Shown: positions 16,149 through 25,185, counted from the stretch's first letter. The stretch is 41,530 nt of DNA from CAZZBK01 sp964652155 (GCA_964652155.1 CAZZBK010000034.1:1-41530); one strand, 5' to 3'. The notes: a model not told the origin generated them from the letters alone. A program made the numbers and translations.

Positions 16149-17117
16149 CTAGTTGGCCTGAAGCAATTCGAGCACGGCCGACGACCGGACCGCGGCGCGT
16201 TGTCGAGCCACGTCGCGCAATCGTGTCCGCAGGCCTTGCACATCGGTCGAGCCCTCAATGACCAGACGGCGGATTTCATCCAATCGACCGTCGATCACCG
16301 CCGCGAGGCTCCCTTTCGGGTCGGCGTACCAATCCCAAATCCACGAGACAATCTGATCGACGATCACGCCCACGACGACTCCAACGCCCAAGGTCATCCA
16401 ACTCGACGCGCCGCCGGCCCCCAAAATACCCGCCGACACTCCCAGCCGGACGGCCACTTGCGTGAGCACCTCGCCGGCGATCAGGGACGCGAGTTCGGTG
16501 GCGATTTCGGGGCGCAACTGGCTGTTCGTGTTCTGCACGATCTGGGCGAAGAGGTGTTCGTAGTGCTCGCGGATTTGCGCCTCGTCGTAGTGCGAGAGCG
16601 CGAAAGCTGACGGAAAGTCGGCCGCGTCGGCGCGCAGTTTAACGAGCATTTGCGCATCGATGCTCCGCAGCTCGGCCAAATAGCCGGCGATGGCTTGCTG
16701 GAGCGCTCGCTCAAAATCGGCCGCCGAGAAAATGCGCGCATCGAATTGCTGGCGAAGAAACGTCTCGTGACGGCCTCCGCGGGTGAACGGCACGTAGTCG
16801 GCCATCAATCGCCATTTGCTCCCCCAGCCCAGGGCGTCTTGCGCGAAGGCGCGTGTGTTGCGCTTCGCGGCGTCAAAGAACCGCACGACGCCGCGCAGTT
16901 GTTCGTCGAGCGCCCGCTCGCTGGCGTCGTCGGCCCATTGCAGATGCGGCGCGGCAAGTTCGGCTGCCGAAGGAACCGCAGTTGCCGTGTCCTGAGACGC
17001 TGCGGGCATCGGAGCCCAGTATTGCTCGACCCGATCGCGAAACAGCATCCCGGCTAGGACGCCGACCGCCGCCAGGAACACGAGCCACGTCGAGGGTGAG
17101 TTGCGGGTGTTGCTCAT
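16149..17117 (-). CDS. Membrane protein with two hydrophobic segments, unknown function
   Basis: 322 residues from ATG 17117 (a GTG directly before it at 17120 is also possible). One N-terminal helix at about 11-26 (WLVFLAAVGVLAGMLF), a helical soluble region to about residue 220, a glycine-rich hydrophobic stretch at about 226-262 (GVSAGILGAGGASSWMTLGVGVVVGVIVDQIVSWIW), and a helical C-terminal tail. The Trp-rich WIWDWYADPKG turn after the second segment is unusual. No enzymatic motif is visible. The distance to the upstream gene is 15 bases, so it is almost certainly in the same operon as the papain-like peptidase, and 72 bases separate it from the next gene. Confidence 0.75.
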   Translation of the reverse strand: MSNTRNSPSTWLVFLAAVGVLAGMLFRDRVEQYWAPMPAASQDTATAVPSAAELAAPHLQWADDASERALDEQLRGVVRFFDAAKRNTRAFAQDALGWGSKWRLMADYVPFTRGGRHETFLRQQFDARIFSAADFERALQQAIAGYLAELRSIDAQMLVKLRADAADFPSAFALSHYDEAQIREHYEHLFAQIVQNTNSQLRPEIATELASLIAGEVLTQVAVRLGVSAGILGAGGASSWMTLGVGVVVGVIVDQIVSWIWDWYADPKGSLAAVIDGRLDEIRRLVIEGSTDVQGLRTRLRDVARQRAAVRSSAVLELLQAN

Positions 17118-17132
17118 CACGGGTGGACACCG

Positions 17133-19136
17133 TCACCGGGCGAAGAACCGTTGATCGATTTGCTGCTTGCCGACGCGCAGATAGTGTAATACTAGCTCAT
17201 GATGCAATTGGCGATAGTCGATTTGCCCCGTGATGAGCCGCTGGTGCAGCTCGCCGAAGAGCTGTAAGTATTTCTCCCGCCGAGAGATAACCTCGGCACT
17301 CACACCGGCGCGGCGTTGCTCGGCGACACTCAGAGCCGATAGGGCGTCGACCGCCTCGTTAAACTGTCCACTGGCGCCGAATGCGACTTGATCGAGCGCG
17401 TCGATCAGGGCCGACGCTTTTGCGGCCGCGACCAAATCGAGTTCATCGCTCACGTCGGCGGCGCGGGCCAGCGCCGCAGCCAGCAGGGGATTCGACTTCG
17501 AGGCCTCGGCCAGCTTGAGCTTCAAATCCTGGGCCGCGTCGGGCGCGACGTCGAGTGGCGCGACTCGCATCTGTTGGGCGAAGTAATCGAAGATCCCCTC
17601 CTCGACCTCGCGGCGCGAGTCGTACAGTGGCTCGTTGCGACCGACGACCTGGAGCACCGGCGAGAACAACGCTCCGGTTGGCGAGACAAAGTCGTCTCCC
17701 AACGACATGCCAAAACGCTTGACGTTGTCGGCCGTCAGCCCCGGGGCGAATTGCTCGTGGATCGGAAAGAAATCGTGCCGCGGCTTTGTGGTCTGCAACG
17801 CGCACAAATAGAGCAGCCCGGCACAATAGGTCTGCACCTTTTGTCCACGCAAGGGTTGTCCGCGCAGCGCGTCGACCCGCGCGGTGCGAAAATTCAGATC
17901 GAACTCGATGGGGTTGCCGATCGTGTCGCGGGCCGCCGCGCCGATCGCCTGCGCCACAGTCGCGTCCGGATGGCGCAAGAACGTGTAGCTCAACGTGCGG
18001 AGCAAGAACGCATCCACGTTCGTGGCCGGCATCGTCCGGCCGCGTTCAGGCAGGTCGACAATCACCATCCGTTTCGAGCCATCGTTGAGCGTCTCTTCGG
18101 CGACAACGCCGACGTGGGTGTAGAGCCCCGGCGCCAAATCGGTGAACAGGTTGAACGGCGACGGATTGCGCATCAGCAGCCAGTCGCCGCTCTGCACCTC
18201 GAAGAGGCCAACGCGATACGCGTGGTCGGCGAGGCCGAGCGTGGCGACCTTGCCCAACCACGCGGTGATGGTGTCGTAACGGTCGAGATAGTCGGCCGGC
18301 ACCTGAGCACGCGGAATTTGTTGCAGCCGGGCGAGCAAGGGCTTGGCGTGAATGGCTGGCAGCGGCACGTCCGGTCCGCTGCCGGGTCGAGCCTCTTGCG
18401 GCAGGCCAATCGCGCGGAGCGTCTCGGCTGTTTGAATGACCAGTTCCGGAACGAGCCGCGGATTCTCGACGAACTCGGCCAGGTCGCCGATGGTCGCCGT
18501 CGCGCCGCTCGCGGCGATCAATTTGAGCACGCTCGAGTGCAGCCGCTCGAGGGCCGGTTCGCGCATCGGCACGCCAATCGGCGGCGCGTCGTCGAACAGG
18601 TAATCGATCACCCCCTCGGCCCCGATCGATGTGTTGTGCTTGCTCAACACTTCGACGAGCCGCTGCCGTTGACTGGTCGAGCGGGCCTGGTGACCAACGA
18701 CCGTCCGGAGCGTGTCGGCCGTTTGCAACCGGACCCGACCGCTCAAATCGAGCGCGGCGGTCGAGATGCCGAGGTAGTGGCGAATTTCGTCCCGCGAGCG
18801 GGGCTGCTCGCGTCGCGCGGCAAACTCGCCGCGGACCGCGAAGATTTGTGCCACGAGGCGATCGACGCGCTGCTGCGTGAGTAACAACCGTTCGACGACG
18901 CTGAGCGTCGCATCGAGCCGGAGTTGCGGCTTGACGCGGCCCAACTCGGCGGCGGCGCGATCGACCGACTGCGCCAGGCGCTCGAATGCGCGCTGCGTGT
19001 CGACGGTGCATTGCTCAGCGCTGCGCGGGGCCAACAGCTCCAACTCGGCGAGCGCGGGGAGCAGCTCGTCACTCGGCGCGGCCGTGACGCCCACGCTCCA
19101 GGCCCAGACCAGTACGAAAGAGGCGATCGATCGCAT
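17133..19136 (-). CDS. Secreted permuted papain-like amidase (YiiX/YebB type)
   Basis: 667 residues from ATG 19136, which shares one base with the TGA of the upstream gene (TGATG). A signal peptide (MRSIASFVLVWAWSVGVTAA) is followed by about 280 residues of helical sequence. The catalytic domain then runs about 310-445: QSGDWLLMR, LYTHVGVVAE with His341, VIVDLPERG with an acidic residue (Asp361 or Glu364) and QKVQTYCAGLLYL with Cys438. The order His, acidic, Cys is the permuted NlpC/P60 papain-like arrangement (DUF830/YiiX). Known relatives hydrolyse or bind lipid or peptide amides. A C-terminal region of about 170 helical residues follows. It should act outside the cytoplasm. Its neighbours are all membrane proteins, so it is likely the enzyme of an envelope complex. 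Confidence 0.85.
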   Translation of the reverse strand: MRSIASFVLVWAWSVGVTAAPSDELLPALAELELLAPRSAEQCTVDTQRAFERLAQSVDRAAAELGRVKPQLRLDATLSVVERLLLTQQRVDRLVAQIFAVRGEFAARREQPRSRDEIRHYLGISTAALDLSGRVRLQTADTLRTVVGHQARSTSQRQRLVEVLSKHNTSIGAEGVIDYLFDDAPPIGVPMREPALERLHSSVLKLIAASGATATIGDLAEFVENPRLVPELVIQTAETLRAIGLPQEARPGSGPDVPLPAIHAKPLLARLQQIPRAQVPADYLDRYDTITAWLGKVATLGLADHAYRVGLFEVQSGDWLLMRNPSPFNLFTDLAPGLYTHVGVVAEETLNDGSKRMVIVDLPERGRTMPATNVDAFLLRTLSYTFLRHPDATVAQAIGAAARDTIGNPIEFDLNFRTARVDALRGQPLRGQKVQTYCAGLLYLCALQTTKPRHDFFPIHEQFAPGLTADNVKRFGMSLGDDFVSPTGALFSPVLQVVGRNEPLYDSRREVEEGIFDYFAQQMRVAPLDVAPDAAQDLKLKLAEASKSNPLLAAALARAADVSDELDLVAAAKASALIDALDQVAFGASGQFNEAVDALSALSVAEQRRAGVSAEVISRREKYLQLFGELHQRLITGQIDYRQLHHELVLHYLRVGKQQIDQRFFAR

Positions 19137-19354
19137 CACAAATTCACGGTCAGCACGTAGAACAAGGCAAAGGCCACGATCATCGCAAATGCGCAGCGGG
19201 TTCCGAACCACCAGGCCTTCGACAAGATGGAATCCAACACCTCATAACGCGACGCCGCGTACACGAGGCTGATCGCCACCACAAGCGGCACGCTGTACAA
19301 CAGGTCGTTGATGCGCGTGGCGAACAGAACGGTACTGAGTAACGCGGGGAGCAT
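19136..19354 (-). CDS. 72-residue membrane protein
   Basis: Two hydrophobic segments (about 2-14 with 22-35, and 50-70: AFAMIVAFALFYVL) separated by a hydrophilic loop containing RYEVLDSILSKAWW. No known domain is recognised. The TGA overlaps the ATG of the papain-like peptidase gene, and it is preceded by a 52-base gap from the DUF6677-type gene. Overlap and small size suggest a membrane subunit made in step with the peptidase. Confidence 0.75.
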   Translation of the reverse strand: MLPALLSTVLFATRINDLLYSVPLVVAISLVYAASRYEVLDSILSKAWWFGTRCAFAMIVAFALFYVLTVNL

Positions 19355-19406
19355 GGGTGGATCGTCAATTGAGCGAGAGGATCAAGTCTCTGGGAGCAGG
19401 GGCAAA

Positions 19407-20015
19407 CTAGGCGGGCTTTTCGGTGGCGGAGGGAGTTGGTGGCCCGCGCCGCCAGCGGATGCCGTAGGCGGGGCCGCCCCAGGCGTCGAAGATTGCCAGC
19501 AGGTTCAATAGTCCGGCGATCATCGTATAGGTGGTGCCGAGTTCAAAGAACCGGGGCAAGCGACGATGCAGGGCATCGAGTTCGTCGGGGTTGTCGGTGG
19601 CGCGCGGCTCGTTGGGGCCGTACACAAATGGTGGCGTCATGAACCAATCGGCCCATGTCGACTTTCCCTCTTGTAGTCGTTCGAGCGCGGCGCGGCGCGA
19701 GTCGTTGGTGGGAAAGCGTCGTGCCTGGATCAAAGCGGGCAGGGCAGCAACGCCCGTCACGACTTGGCAGAGGTAGGGGAGTCGCTGATCGCCAGGACGC
19801 CAGGACGCGTACACGACTCGCCCTTCGCCCAAGTACAGACCGTAGAAGAACGTGCCCAGGATGCAGATCGAGTAGATCAGTGCCTTATGACGGCGCCCCT
19901 GGTACCAATGCCCCAGGCCGGGGATGAGCCACGCCAGCAGCGCGGCGAACCACGGATCTTTCAAGAACAGGGGTTCCTCGGCGGGCTCTTTCGACGGCGA
20001 TGCGGACACTCCCAC
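19407..20015 (-). CDS. DUF6677-like membrane protein
   Basis: 202 residues from GTG 20015; GGAG lies nine bases before it. Near the N-terminus is DPWFAALLAWLIPGLGHWYQGRRHKALIYSICILGTFFYGLYLG, two helices with a PGLGHxYQG turn as in TM2 and DUF6677 families. A third hydrophobic segment, LCQVVTGVAALPALI, follows, and a fourth near 160-180 (YTMIAGLLNLLAIFDAW). The conserved PFVYGPNEP block is in the loop. I recall the family as common in planctomycetes, with no assigned function. It is the first gene of a five-gene unit, starting downstream of an inverted repeat at 20043-20068. Confidence 0.75.
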   Translation of the reverse strand: MGVSASPSKEPAEEPLFLKDPWFAALLAWLIPGLGHWYQGRRHKALIYSICILGTFFYGLYLGEGRVVYASWRPGDQRLPYLCQVVTGVAALPALIQARRFPTNDSRRAALERLQEGKSTWADWFMTPPFVYGPNEPRATDNPDELDALHRRLPRFFELGTTYTMIAGLLNLLAIFDAWGGPAYGIRWRRGPPTPSATEKPA

Positions 20016-20042
20016 GGCAATCCACTCCAGACACGATCGTGA

Positions 20043-20068
20043 CGGTACGCCACTGATTTTACGTACCG
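20043..20068. promoter_or_regulatory. Possible operator: inverted repeat around a -10-like box
   Basis: CGGTACG (20043-20049) and CGTACCG (20062-20068) are perfect inverted copies separated by 12 bases. On the minus strand the spacer contains TAAAAT (20061-20056), a plausible -10 box. This places a regulator-type dyad across a possible promoter, about 28-53 bases upstream of the start of the five-gene unit at 20015. No T-run follows, so it is not a typical terminator. Confidence 0.4.
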
Positions 20069-20112
20069 GCGCACCGTGGGCCTAGTGGAGTATTGCTGAA
20101 TTCGTGGGGTGA

Positions 20113-22257
20113 TTAGAGCTTGGGGACCTTGATGCCGCGGGCGATGTTGACATCCCACCAATCTTCACGCAGTTCGACGCCGACACCCCGATTGAGCTCC
20201 CATTGGGCTCGCGCCTCGTAGGGGGTTCCCTTGTGCTCGACCATCACTTGCTTGAGGATCTCGGTGGCTTGTTCGAGCCGGGCCTTCTGCGATTCGAACT
20301 TGGGGTCTTCGATCAACTGCTTGCGAGTGAACAGCTCCCAACGCATGGTTGGCCGCTTGGGACCGTGAACGTTCTTGATCGGCAACGGGTTCTGCGAGAA
20401 CGCGTCGAGATACAACCCCAACTGCCACAAGCGGACTTGGTAGAGCATCAGTTGGGCCACGATGATGTCGTAGTTGGCACGCCAACGAGGACTGGCCTCA
20501 ACGTCGCGCAACTCACGAGCCTTGAGCAACGCTCCCTCGGCTTCGTTCATGTAGGTGATCAGCCGTTGGCAGTTGAGCATCTCCTCTTTCGCCTCTTTGA
20601 CGAAATCCGGATGCTTGATCGCGTAGTGATGGCGCACTTCAACCCGGGAACCAGGCTGCTGATTCTTTTTGTCATACGGGTTGAGATCGAGAATGATCTT
20701 CCAAATCAGCCGACGCAGGTCGCTATTGTCGCGCTCGGCGGCATAGTCGGCGCGCGACGACAGGTCGGGCAAGTAGGGGCGCATCGCCTCGAGCGCGTAT
20801 TTGCGATTGTCGCGCCCCGCGAGATTGGCCTCGGGGCTGGGCAACTGGAAGAACACGCCACCGGTCTGCCGCGCCATCCGCGTTTGTTCATAGGGACCAA
20901 AGCCGCTGCCGTGAGCGTCCCAACGACGATGCAAACCGTCAATCTGCAATTGCTCGGGGAACGGGGTCTCGGGACCACGCTCGATCTCAAGCCAGAACGG
21001 CACGCCGGTCGCCGGGTCTTCCCAACGCATACGGGCATACGGGTAGCCAAACACCGCCTCGCGTCCCAAGAAGTACAACGGGCAGCGACTCGATTTGGCC
21101 AGCGCGATCGTGCTCTCCAGGTATTGGACATTGGTGATCGGGTCGCCACTCTCGTCGGTCACGCAAATGAGCACCGTCTGACGTTGACCGGCAAACTGAC
21201 GGTGTGAGGTGATGGCGTATTCGATCGCCTGGCACATGTTTTCGACGCCCGACTCATCCTCGGGGACCTCGTCGATCGCCGCGCGAATTTTCTCCAGATC
21301 GGCCGTGGGTTGCTTGGTGTGGGTGCCCCACTCCTTGCCATAGCTGCACACGCTGGTAAATAGCGAATCACCCTTGGCGGTCGCGGCAATACCCAACTCG
21401 GCGTACACGCGGTCGACCCGCTCGCGAATTTCATCACGATCGTCTTTCATCGATCCGCTGCGGTCGAACATCCAGATCACGAGGACTTTGCCCTTGGCGA
21501 GCCGGTTGAGAATTTCTTGCGTGACGCGATCCATGGCCTCCTGGTAGCTGTCGGAGACAGCCTGTGCTTCGCCAAGCGTCCCTTCAGGCAGTTCAGTGCT
21601 CAGCACATTGCCGTTGGCCTTGAAAACGTTCACCTCGCCGACGTCGACCTTCACGGCCGTGGGCGCTTCGCTGTTGGTCGGTTGTACGGCCATCTGGGGT
21701 TGGGCGAGCGTATTGGCCGCAGCCCCCATCGCGCCCGCGTTGGCCGACACGGCGGTCGAGACGAGCGCCAAGTCCTTTGATGGCTTGATCTCTTCGTCGA
21801 GCTTTTGATCGATGACTTCTTGCGGACGCTCTTCGACCGACGAAACGATCTCTTGCTTGACCGTCTTGTCGACCATGGGCAAGACCCACAAGCCCATCAC
21901 AATGAGCACGCTCATGTGAACGAGCAGCGAACTCATCGTGGCCGTGCCCAAGTAGATGTACGAGCGTGGGATATGGAAGCCCGACCCGCCGGCTTCGCCT
22001 TCGGCTTGACCTTCGGTGCTCTCGGCAGGCTCAGCAGCCAAGTCGAGTGACGCAGTGGCCGTGGTGGTGCCCGAGGGGATGGATGTTGCGGTGGACGGTT
22101 GGGCCGCGGCAACGGGCAGTGCTTTGGCGGTCGCAGCCACGGGCTTAGCAGCCGCGACGGCCGCTGGTTTCGTCGCCGCCGCTTGAGGCGCGGCCGGAGT
22201 GGCGCTCACGGGCTTGGCAGCCGCAGCAGCTTGCGATTTGGATACGTCCTGACTCAC
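20113..22257 (-). CDS. Membrane-anchored von Willebrand factor A domain protein
   Basis: 714 residues from GTG 22257, preceded by AGGAG. Residues 1-90 are low-complexity Ala/Pro/Lys/Thr. One membrane helix sits at about 101-129 (LGTATMSSLLVHMSVLIVMGLWVLPMV). The VWA domain begins at about 256: VLVIWMFDRSGSM holds the MIDAS DxSxS at 265-269, and LICVTDESGDPITN carries a later acidic metal-site loop. After it comes a helical C-terminal region with no known motif. The topology puts the N-terminal tail in the cytoplasm and the VWA domain outside, if the helix follows the positive-inside rule. Large VWA proteins are frequent in planctomycetes and are thought to bind proteins or surfaces. Confidence 0.85.
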   Translation of the reverse strand: MSQDVSKSQAAAAAKPVSATPAAPQAAATKPAAVAAAKPVAATAKALPVAAAQPSTATSIPSGTTTATASLDLAAEPAESTEGQAEGEAGGSGFHIPRSYIYLGTATMSSLLVHMSVLIVMGLWVLPMVDKTVKQEIVSSVEERPQEVIDQKLDEEIKPSKDLALVSTAVSANAGAMGAAANTLAQPQMAVQPTNSEAPTAVKVDVGEVNVFKANGNVLSTELPEGTLGEAQAVSDSYQEAMDRVTQEILNRLAKGKVLVIWMFDRSGSMKDDRDEIRERVDRVYAELGIAATAKGDSLFTSVCSYGKEWGTHTKQPTADLEKIRAAIDEVPEDESGVENMCQAIEYAITSHRQFAGQRQTVLICVTDESGDPITNVQYLESTIALAKSSRCPLYFLGREAVFGYPYARMRWEDPATGVPFWLEIERGPETPFPEQLQIDGLHRRWDAHGSGFGPYEQTRMARQTGGVFFQLPSPEANLAGRDNRKYALEAMRPYLPDLSSRADYAAERDNSDLRRLIWKIILDLNPYDKKNQQPGSRVEVRHHYAIKHPDFVKEAKEEMLNCQRLITYMNEAEGALLKARELRDVEASPRWRANYDIIVAQLMLYQVRLWQLGLYLDAFSQNPLPIKNVHGPKRPTMRWELFTRKQLIEDPKFESQKARLEQATEILKQVMVEHKGTPYEARAQWELNRGVGVELREDWWDVNIARGIKVPKL

Positions 22258-22328
22258 GTTCAGCTCCTAAATTCGAGCCGTCTCGATCGATGCACGATGG
22301 ACACCTCACCCACGACGCTTTTGTTCAG

Positions 22329-22356
22329 ATTATGAGCGATCCTCATAGTGGGTCAA
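22329..22356 (-). promoter_or_regulatory. Sigma70-type promoter for the VWA gene
   Basis: On the minus strand TTGACC (22356-22351) is followed after 16 bases by CATAAT (22334-22329), both one base from consensus. The leader to GTG 22257 would be about 65 bases. This is one of the best promoter matches in the window. Confidence 0.6.
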
Positions 22357-22499
22357 CTCTTGTTCCGACAAAATCTTACGGCCGCCCAGCGAGTTGGGGA
22401 CCGCAGTGGTCTGCCCCTAAGATCGGCCCACGAGGGGACAGTTATTCCCCGTCCGTCACAAACCACCCGATTGGGGAAGTCCCTCGCGTATCGGTTCGC

Positions 22500-23237
22500 T
22501 CAGTCGGACGGAAACGGGATCGGCTCGCCGTTGAGTTCGCTGAGGGCGTTTCGGGCGGCCCGCTGCTCGGCCTCTTTCTTGTTGCGTCCCCAGGCCGGCT
22601 GGTACTGATTACGCCCCACCACCGCCGCGATCTTGAAGCACTTGCTGTGGTCGGGTCCCTTCTCGTCGAGCAACTGATAGGTGGGAGTCGTATTGAACTC
22701 ACGCTGCGCGAGGTGTTGCAGCAACGATTTGAAGTTCGTGCCATGCTCGCCGTCGACAGCCCGCTCGATCTCGGGACCCAAATGGGTCTCGATAAACGCA
22801 TGTGCCGCGGCAAAACCACCGTCCAAATAAATAGCCGCCACGAGCGACTCGAACACGTCGGCCAACAAGGATGGCGGCACGTTGGGGCTCGTCGTCATCC
22901 CCTTGCCCAGCACCAAAAACGCCTCCAATCCGAGCCGTTCGCTGATCAGAGCACAGGTCTGCCGACTGACCACAATCGACTTGATTCGGGTCAGGTCTCC
23001 CTCGAGATACTCAGGAAAGCGGTGGTAGAGCAACTCGCAGATCACGCCTCCCATCACCGCATCGCCAAGGAACTCGAGCCGCTCGTTCGAGGCGAGCCGG
23101 TGCAGCGCGCCGCTGGCATGGGTCAGCGCCGAGCGCAGCAGATGACGATTGCGAAACGTGTAGCCGATACGCAGTTCACAGCCGTCGAGCTTGGCAAGAA
23201 TTTCCGGGGTCTGATCTGACCCGACGGTAGCACCCAT
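22500..23237 (-). CDS. rnc: Ribonuclease III
   Basis: 245 residues. The RNase III signature NERLEFLGDA is at 51-60, with the expected acidic residues Glu52, Glu55 and Asp59; the second acidic pair lies in ADVFESLVAAIYLDGG. A double-stranded RNA binding domain follows from about residue 165 (NFKSLLQHLAQ, GPDHSKCFKIAAVVG, GRNKKEAEQRAARNAL). It cuts double-stranded RNA in rRNA processing. Length is close to the usual 220-250. ATG 23237 is used; there is no strong Shine-Dalgarno. The gap to the VWA gene is 242 bases and holds its promoter. Confidence 0.95.
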   Translation of the reverse strand: MGATVGSDQTPEILAKLDGCELRIGYTFRNRHLLRSALTHASGALHRLASNERLEFLGDAVMGGVICELLYHRFPEYLEGDLTRIKSIVVSRQTCALISERLGLEAFLVLGKGMTTSPNVPPSLLADVFESLVAAIYLDGGFAAAHAFIETHLGPEIERAVDGEHGTNFKSLLQHLAQREFNTTPTYQLLDEKGPDHSKCFKIAAVVGRNQYQPAWGRNKKEAEQRAARNALSELNGEPIPFPSD

Positions 23238-23574
23238 GCAGTATGGTCTCTTTTTGACCCCGAGAGGCGAGGCGTAATACGATGTAACTTATTACCCCTA
23301 AATTAATTAGCAATGGCGAAATTGTCAAACCGAAGGGGCAACCCCAGTTCGCGCACCCCCCTCTAGATTGGCCCTTGGCTCTTTTTCCTGCAAGATGCCC
23401 CTGCTCGCTGGCAACTCTTCGCCAGTGAACCAAACAGGCGTCGGCACCGTAGAAGCCTTCGGCGATAACTATTTACACGGGGGTCGCATCAGCGGTTTAA
23501 TGCCCCGTGATTGATCGATGAGCATTCGACGGTCGAGATCGCCTGACCTTACAACTTTGCGAGGAGTAACGACC
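23238..23574. other. 337-base divergent intergenic region between rnc and htrA
   Basis: The left side carries the rnc promoter and an AT-rich core (23289-23312) that stands out against the GC-rich surroundings. Toward htrA there is CTGGC-AACTCTTC-GCCAG (23407-23424), a perfect small hairpin. No gene was seen. A frame continuing the htrA gene upstream to 23518 is not supported. Confidence 0.45.
23300..23328 (-). promoter_or_regulatory. Candidate promoter for the RNase III gene
   Basis: Minus strand TTGACA (23328-23323), a perfect -35 box, then 17 bases and TAATTT (23305-23300). The leader would be about 55 bases. The -10 box is weaker than the -35 box, and one-base-shifted readings are possible. 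Confidence 0.5.
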
Positions 23575-25113
23575 ATGAAGCGAGCACAAGACCCCCTGTG
23601 GCGCATGGCGAGCGGTATCGCCGTGGCACTGGGACTGATTGTTGGCGGTGTGTTTTTTCTGACACCGTCGACCTCCACGACGATTGTCACTGAGGCCCGC
23701 GCTGCCCAGCCTTCGGCGGCGGGTAACGAAGCGGCCCGCGGTTTGTCGCATGCCTTTCGGGCCGCCAGCGAGGCCATTGTGCCGGCGGTCGTAACGATCG
23801 AGACCCGCAGCAAGCCCCGTGCCGCACCCGAGCGCAAAGGGGGCAAGCCGCAGGCAAATCCGTTCAAGGGGACTCCGTTCGAGGATTTCTTCAACGACAA
23901 CGACCCGCGGCTGCGTGAATTTGGCGGCTCACGTCCGCGCCGCGAGGGGACCGGCTCCGGCGTGATCGTTGACAAAAGCGGCATCATCCTCACCAACAAT
24001 CACGTCGTCGAAGGGGCCGACGAGGTGATCGTCCGCTTGGCCGACGGTCGCGAGTTCACCGCCGCCGATATCAAGACCGACCCGCAAACCGACCTCGCCG
24101 TGCTCCGTATCCCAGGGGCGGGCACGCTCCCCGCCGCGATCATGGGCGACAGCGACAAGCTTGCCACCGGCGATTGGGTGATCGCCGTCGGCAATCCCTT
24201 TGGCCTCGACCTGACGGTCAGCGCCGGCATTATCAGCGGCAAGGGACGCGAGCTTGGCGCGGGGCAGCGCACCCGATTCTTGCAGACCGACGCCGCCATT
24301 AACCCCGGCAACTCGGGTGGCCCGCTCGTCGACCTGGATGGCGCGGTGATTGGTATCAACACCGCCATCGCCTCCAATAGCGGCGGTTATCAGGGAATCG
24401 GCTTTGCCATCCCAATCAATCTCGCCAAGTGGGTCATGGGACAACTCATCGACACAGGCAGCGTCCGCCGCGCGTACCTGGGGATTGGCATCGAGGAGAT
24501 CAATCAGGATTTGGCCGATCAGTTGGGGGTCAAGCGAGGCCAAGGGGTGCTCGTGAGCGAAGTGCACCCGGACACCCCGGCGGCCGCGGCCGGCTTGCGT
24601 AGCCGCGATGTCATCACGACATTTGCCGGTACGTCGGTCCGCACGCCTCGCGATTTACAAGAGGTCGTCGAGCGCTGCCCGATCGACTCGAAGCAACAGG
24701 TCAACGTGCTGCGCGACGGCAAGGCGCTGCTGGTCGAAGTGCTGATGAAGGGGTTGCCCGACAGCTTCGGTCGTGTCGCCCGCCGCAACAACAGCTCGGC
24801 CCAAGAGGACCTGAGCAACCAGGGCTACAGCGACAAGACCTGGGGCCTCGAGGTCACGAACATGACCACCAAGGAGGCCGAGCAGTTGGGCTTCAGCAAG
24901 TACCAAGGGGTGCTGGTCTCCGACGTCGAGGCCGATAGCCCCGCGGCAGAAGCGGGCCTACGCACAGGCATGCTGGTGATGGAAGTCGACAAGCAGCCGG
25001 TCGAGAACATCGAGCAATTCCGGGCCGCGATCTCCAAGCTCGACAAAGCAGACCGACTGTTGCTGCTCGTGCGCACCGACTCGGGCAACCGCTTCGTGGT
25101 GCTCAAAAAGTGA
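23575..25113 (+). CDS. HtrA/DegP-family periplasmic serine protease
   Basis: 512 residues from ATG 23575, seven bases after GAGGAG. A signal anchor lies at about 12-30 (ASGIAVALGLIVGGVFFLT). The trypsin-like domain holds His143 (ILTNNHVVEGA), Asp173 (TDLAVLRI) and Ser247 (NPGNSGGPL). Two PDZ domains follow: one with YLGIGIEEINQDLADQLGV and GVLVSEVHPDTPAAAAGL, and one with GLEVTNMTTKEAEQLGF and GVLVSDVEADSPAAEAGL. It degrades or refolds damaged envelope proteins. The Q-loop-rich segment of classical DegP is replaced by KPRAAPERKGGKPQANPF and FEDFFNDNDP, as in DegQ/MucD-like proteins. A strong terminator follows. Confidence 0.93.
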   Translation: MKRAQDPLWRMASGIAVALGLIVGGVFFLTPSTSTTIVTEARAAQPSAAGNEAARGLSHAFRAASEAIVPAVVTIETRSKPRAAPERKGGKPQANPFKGTPFEDFFNDNDPRLREFGGSRPRREGTGSGVIVDKSGIILTNNHVVEGADEVIVRLADGREFTAADIKTDPQTDLAVLRIPGAGTLPAAIMGDSDKLATGDWVIAVGNPFGLDLTVSAGIISGKGRELGAGQRTRFLQTDAAINPGNSGGPLVDLDGAVIGINTAIASNSGGYQGIGFAIPINLAKWVMGQLIDTGSVRRAYLGIGIEEINQDLADQLGVKRGQGVLVSEVHPDTPAAAAGLRSRDVITTFAGTSVRTPRDLQEVVERCPIDSKQQVNVLRDGKALLVEVLMKGLPDSFGRVARRNNSSAQEDLSNQGYSDKTWGLEVTNMTTKEAEQLGFSKYQGVLVSDVEADSPAAEAGLRTGMLVMEVDKQPVENIEQFRAAISKLDKADRLLLLVRTDSGNRFVVLKK

Positions 25114-25143
25114 CCGCGACCATTCTGGTCAGTTGAGTTCATC

Positions 25144-25185
25144 GAGCCCGGCGTTGCCCCTGTGCGGCGCCGGGCTCTTTATTTG
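25144..25185 (+). terminator. Rho-independent terminator after htrA
   Basis: GAGCCCGGCG (25144-25153) and CGCCGGGCTC (25168-25177) form a perfect 10-base-pair stem with a 14-base loop, followed directly by TTTATTTG. It begins 30 bases after the htrA stop. Confidence 0.9.

Noticed and set aside
17388..18884. A 498-residue open frame on the plus strand
   Set aside because: It lies antisense to the papain-like peptidase gene. It is rich in Arg, Gln and His with no fold-like pattern, which is usual for the opposite strand of GC-rich genes.
23400..23520. A sigma-E-like promoter upstream of htrA
   Set aside because: GGCAACT could be a -35 match, but no matching -10 lies at a suitable distance; HtrA regulation in planctomycetes is not known to me.
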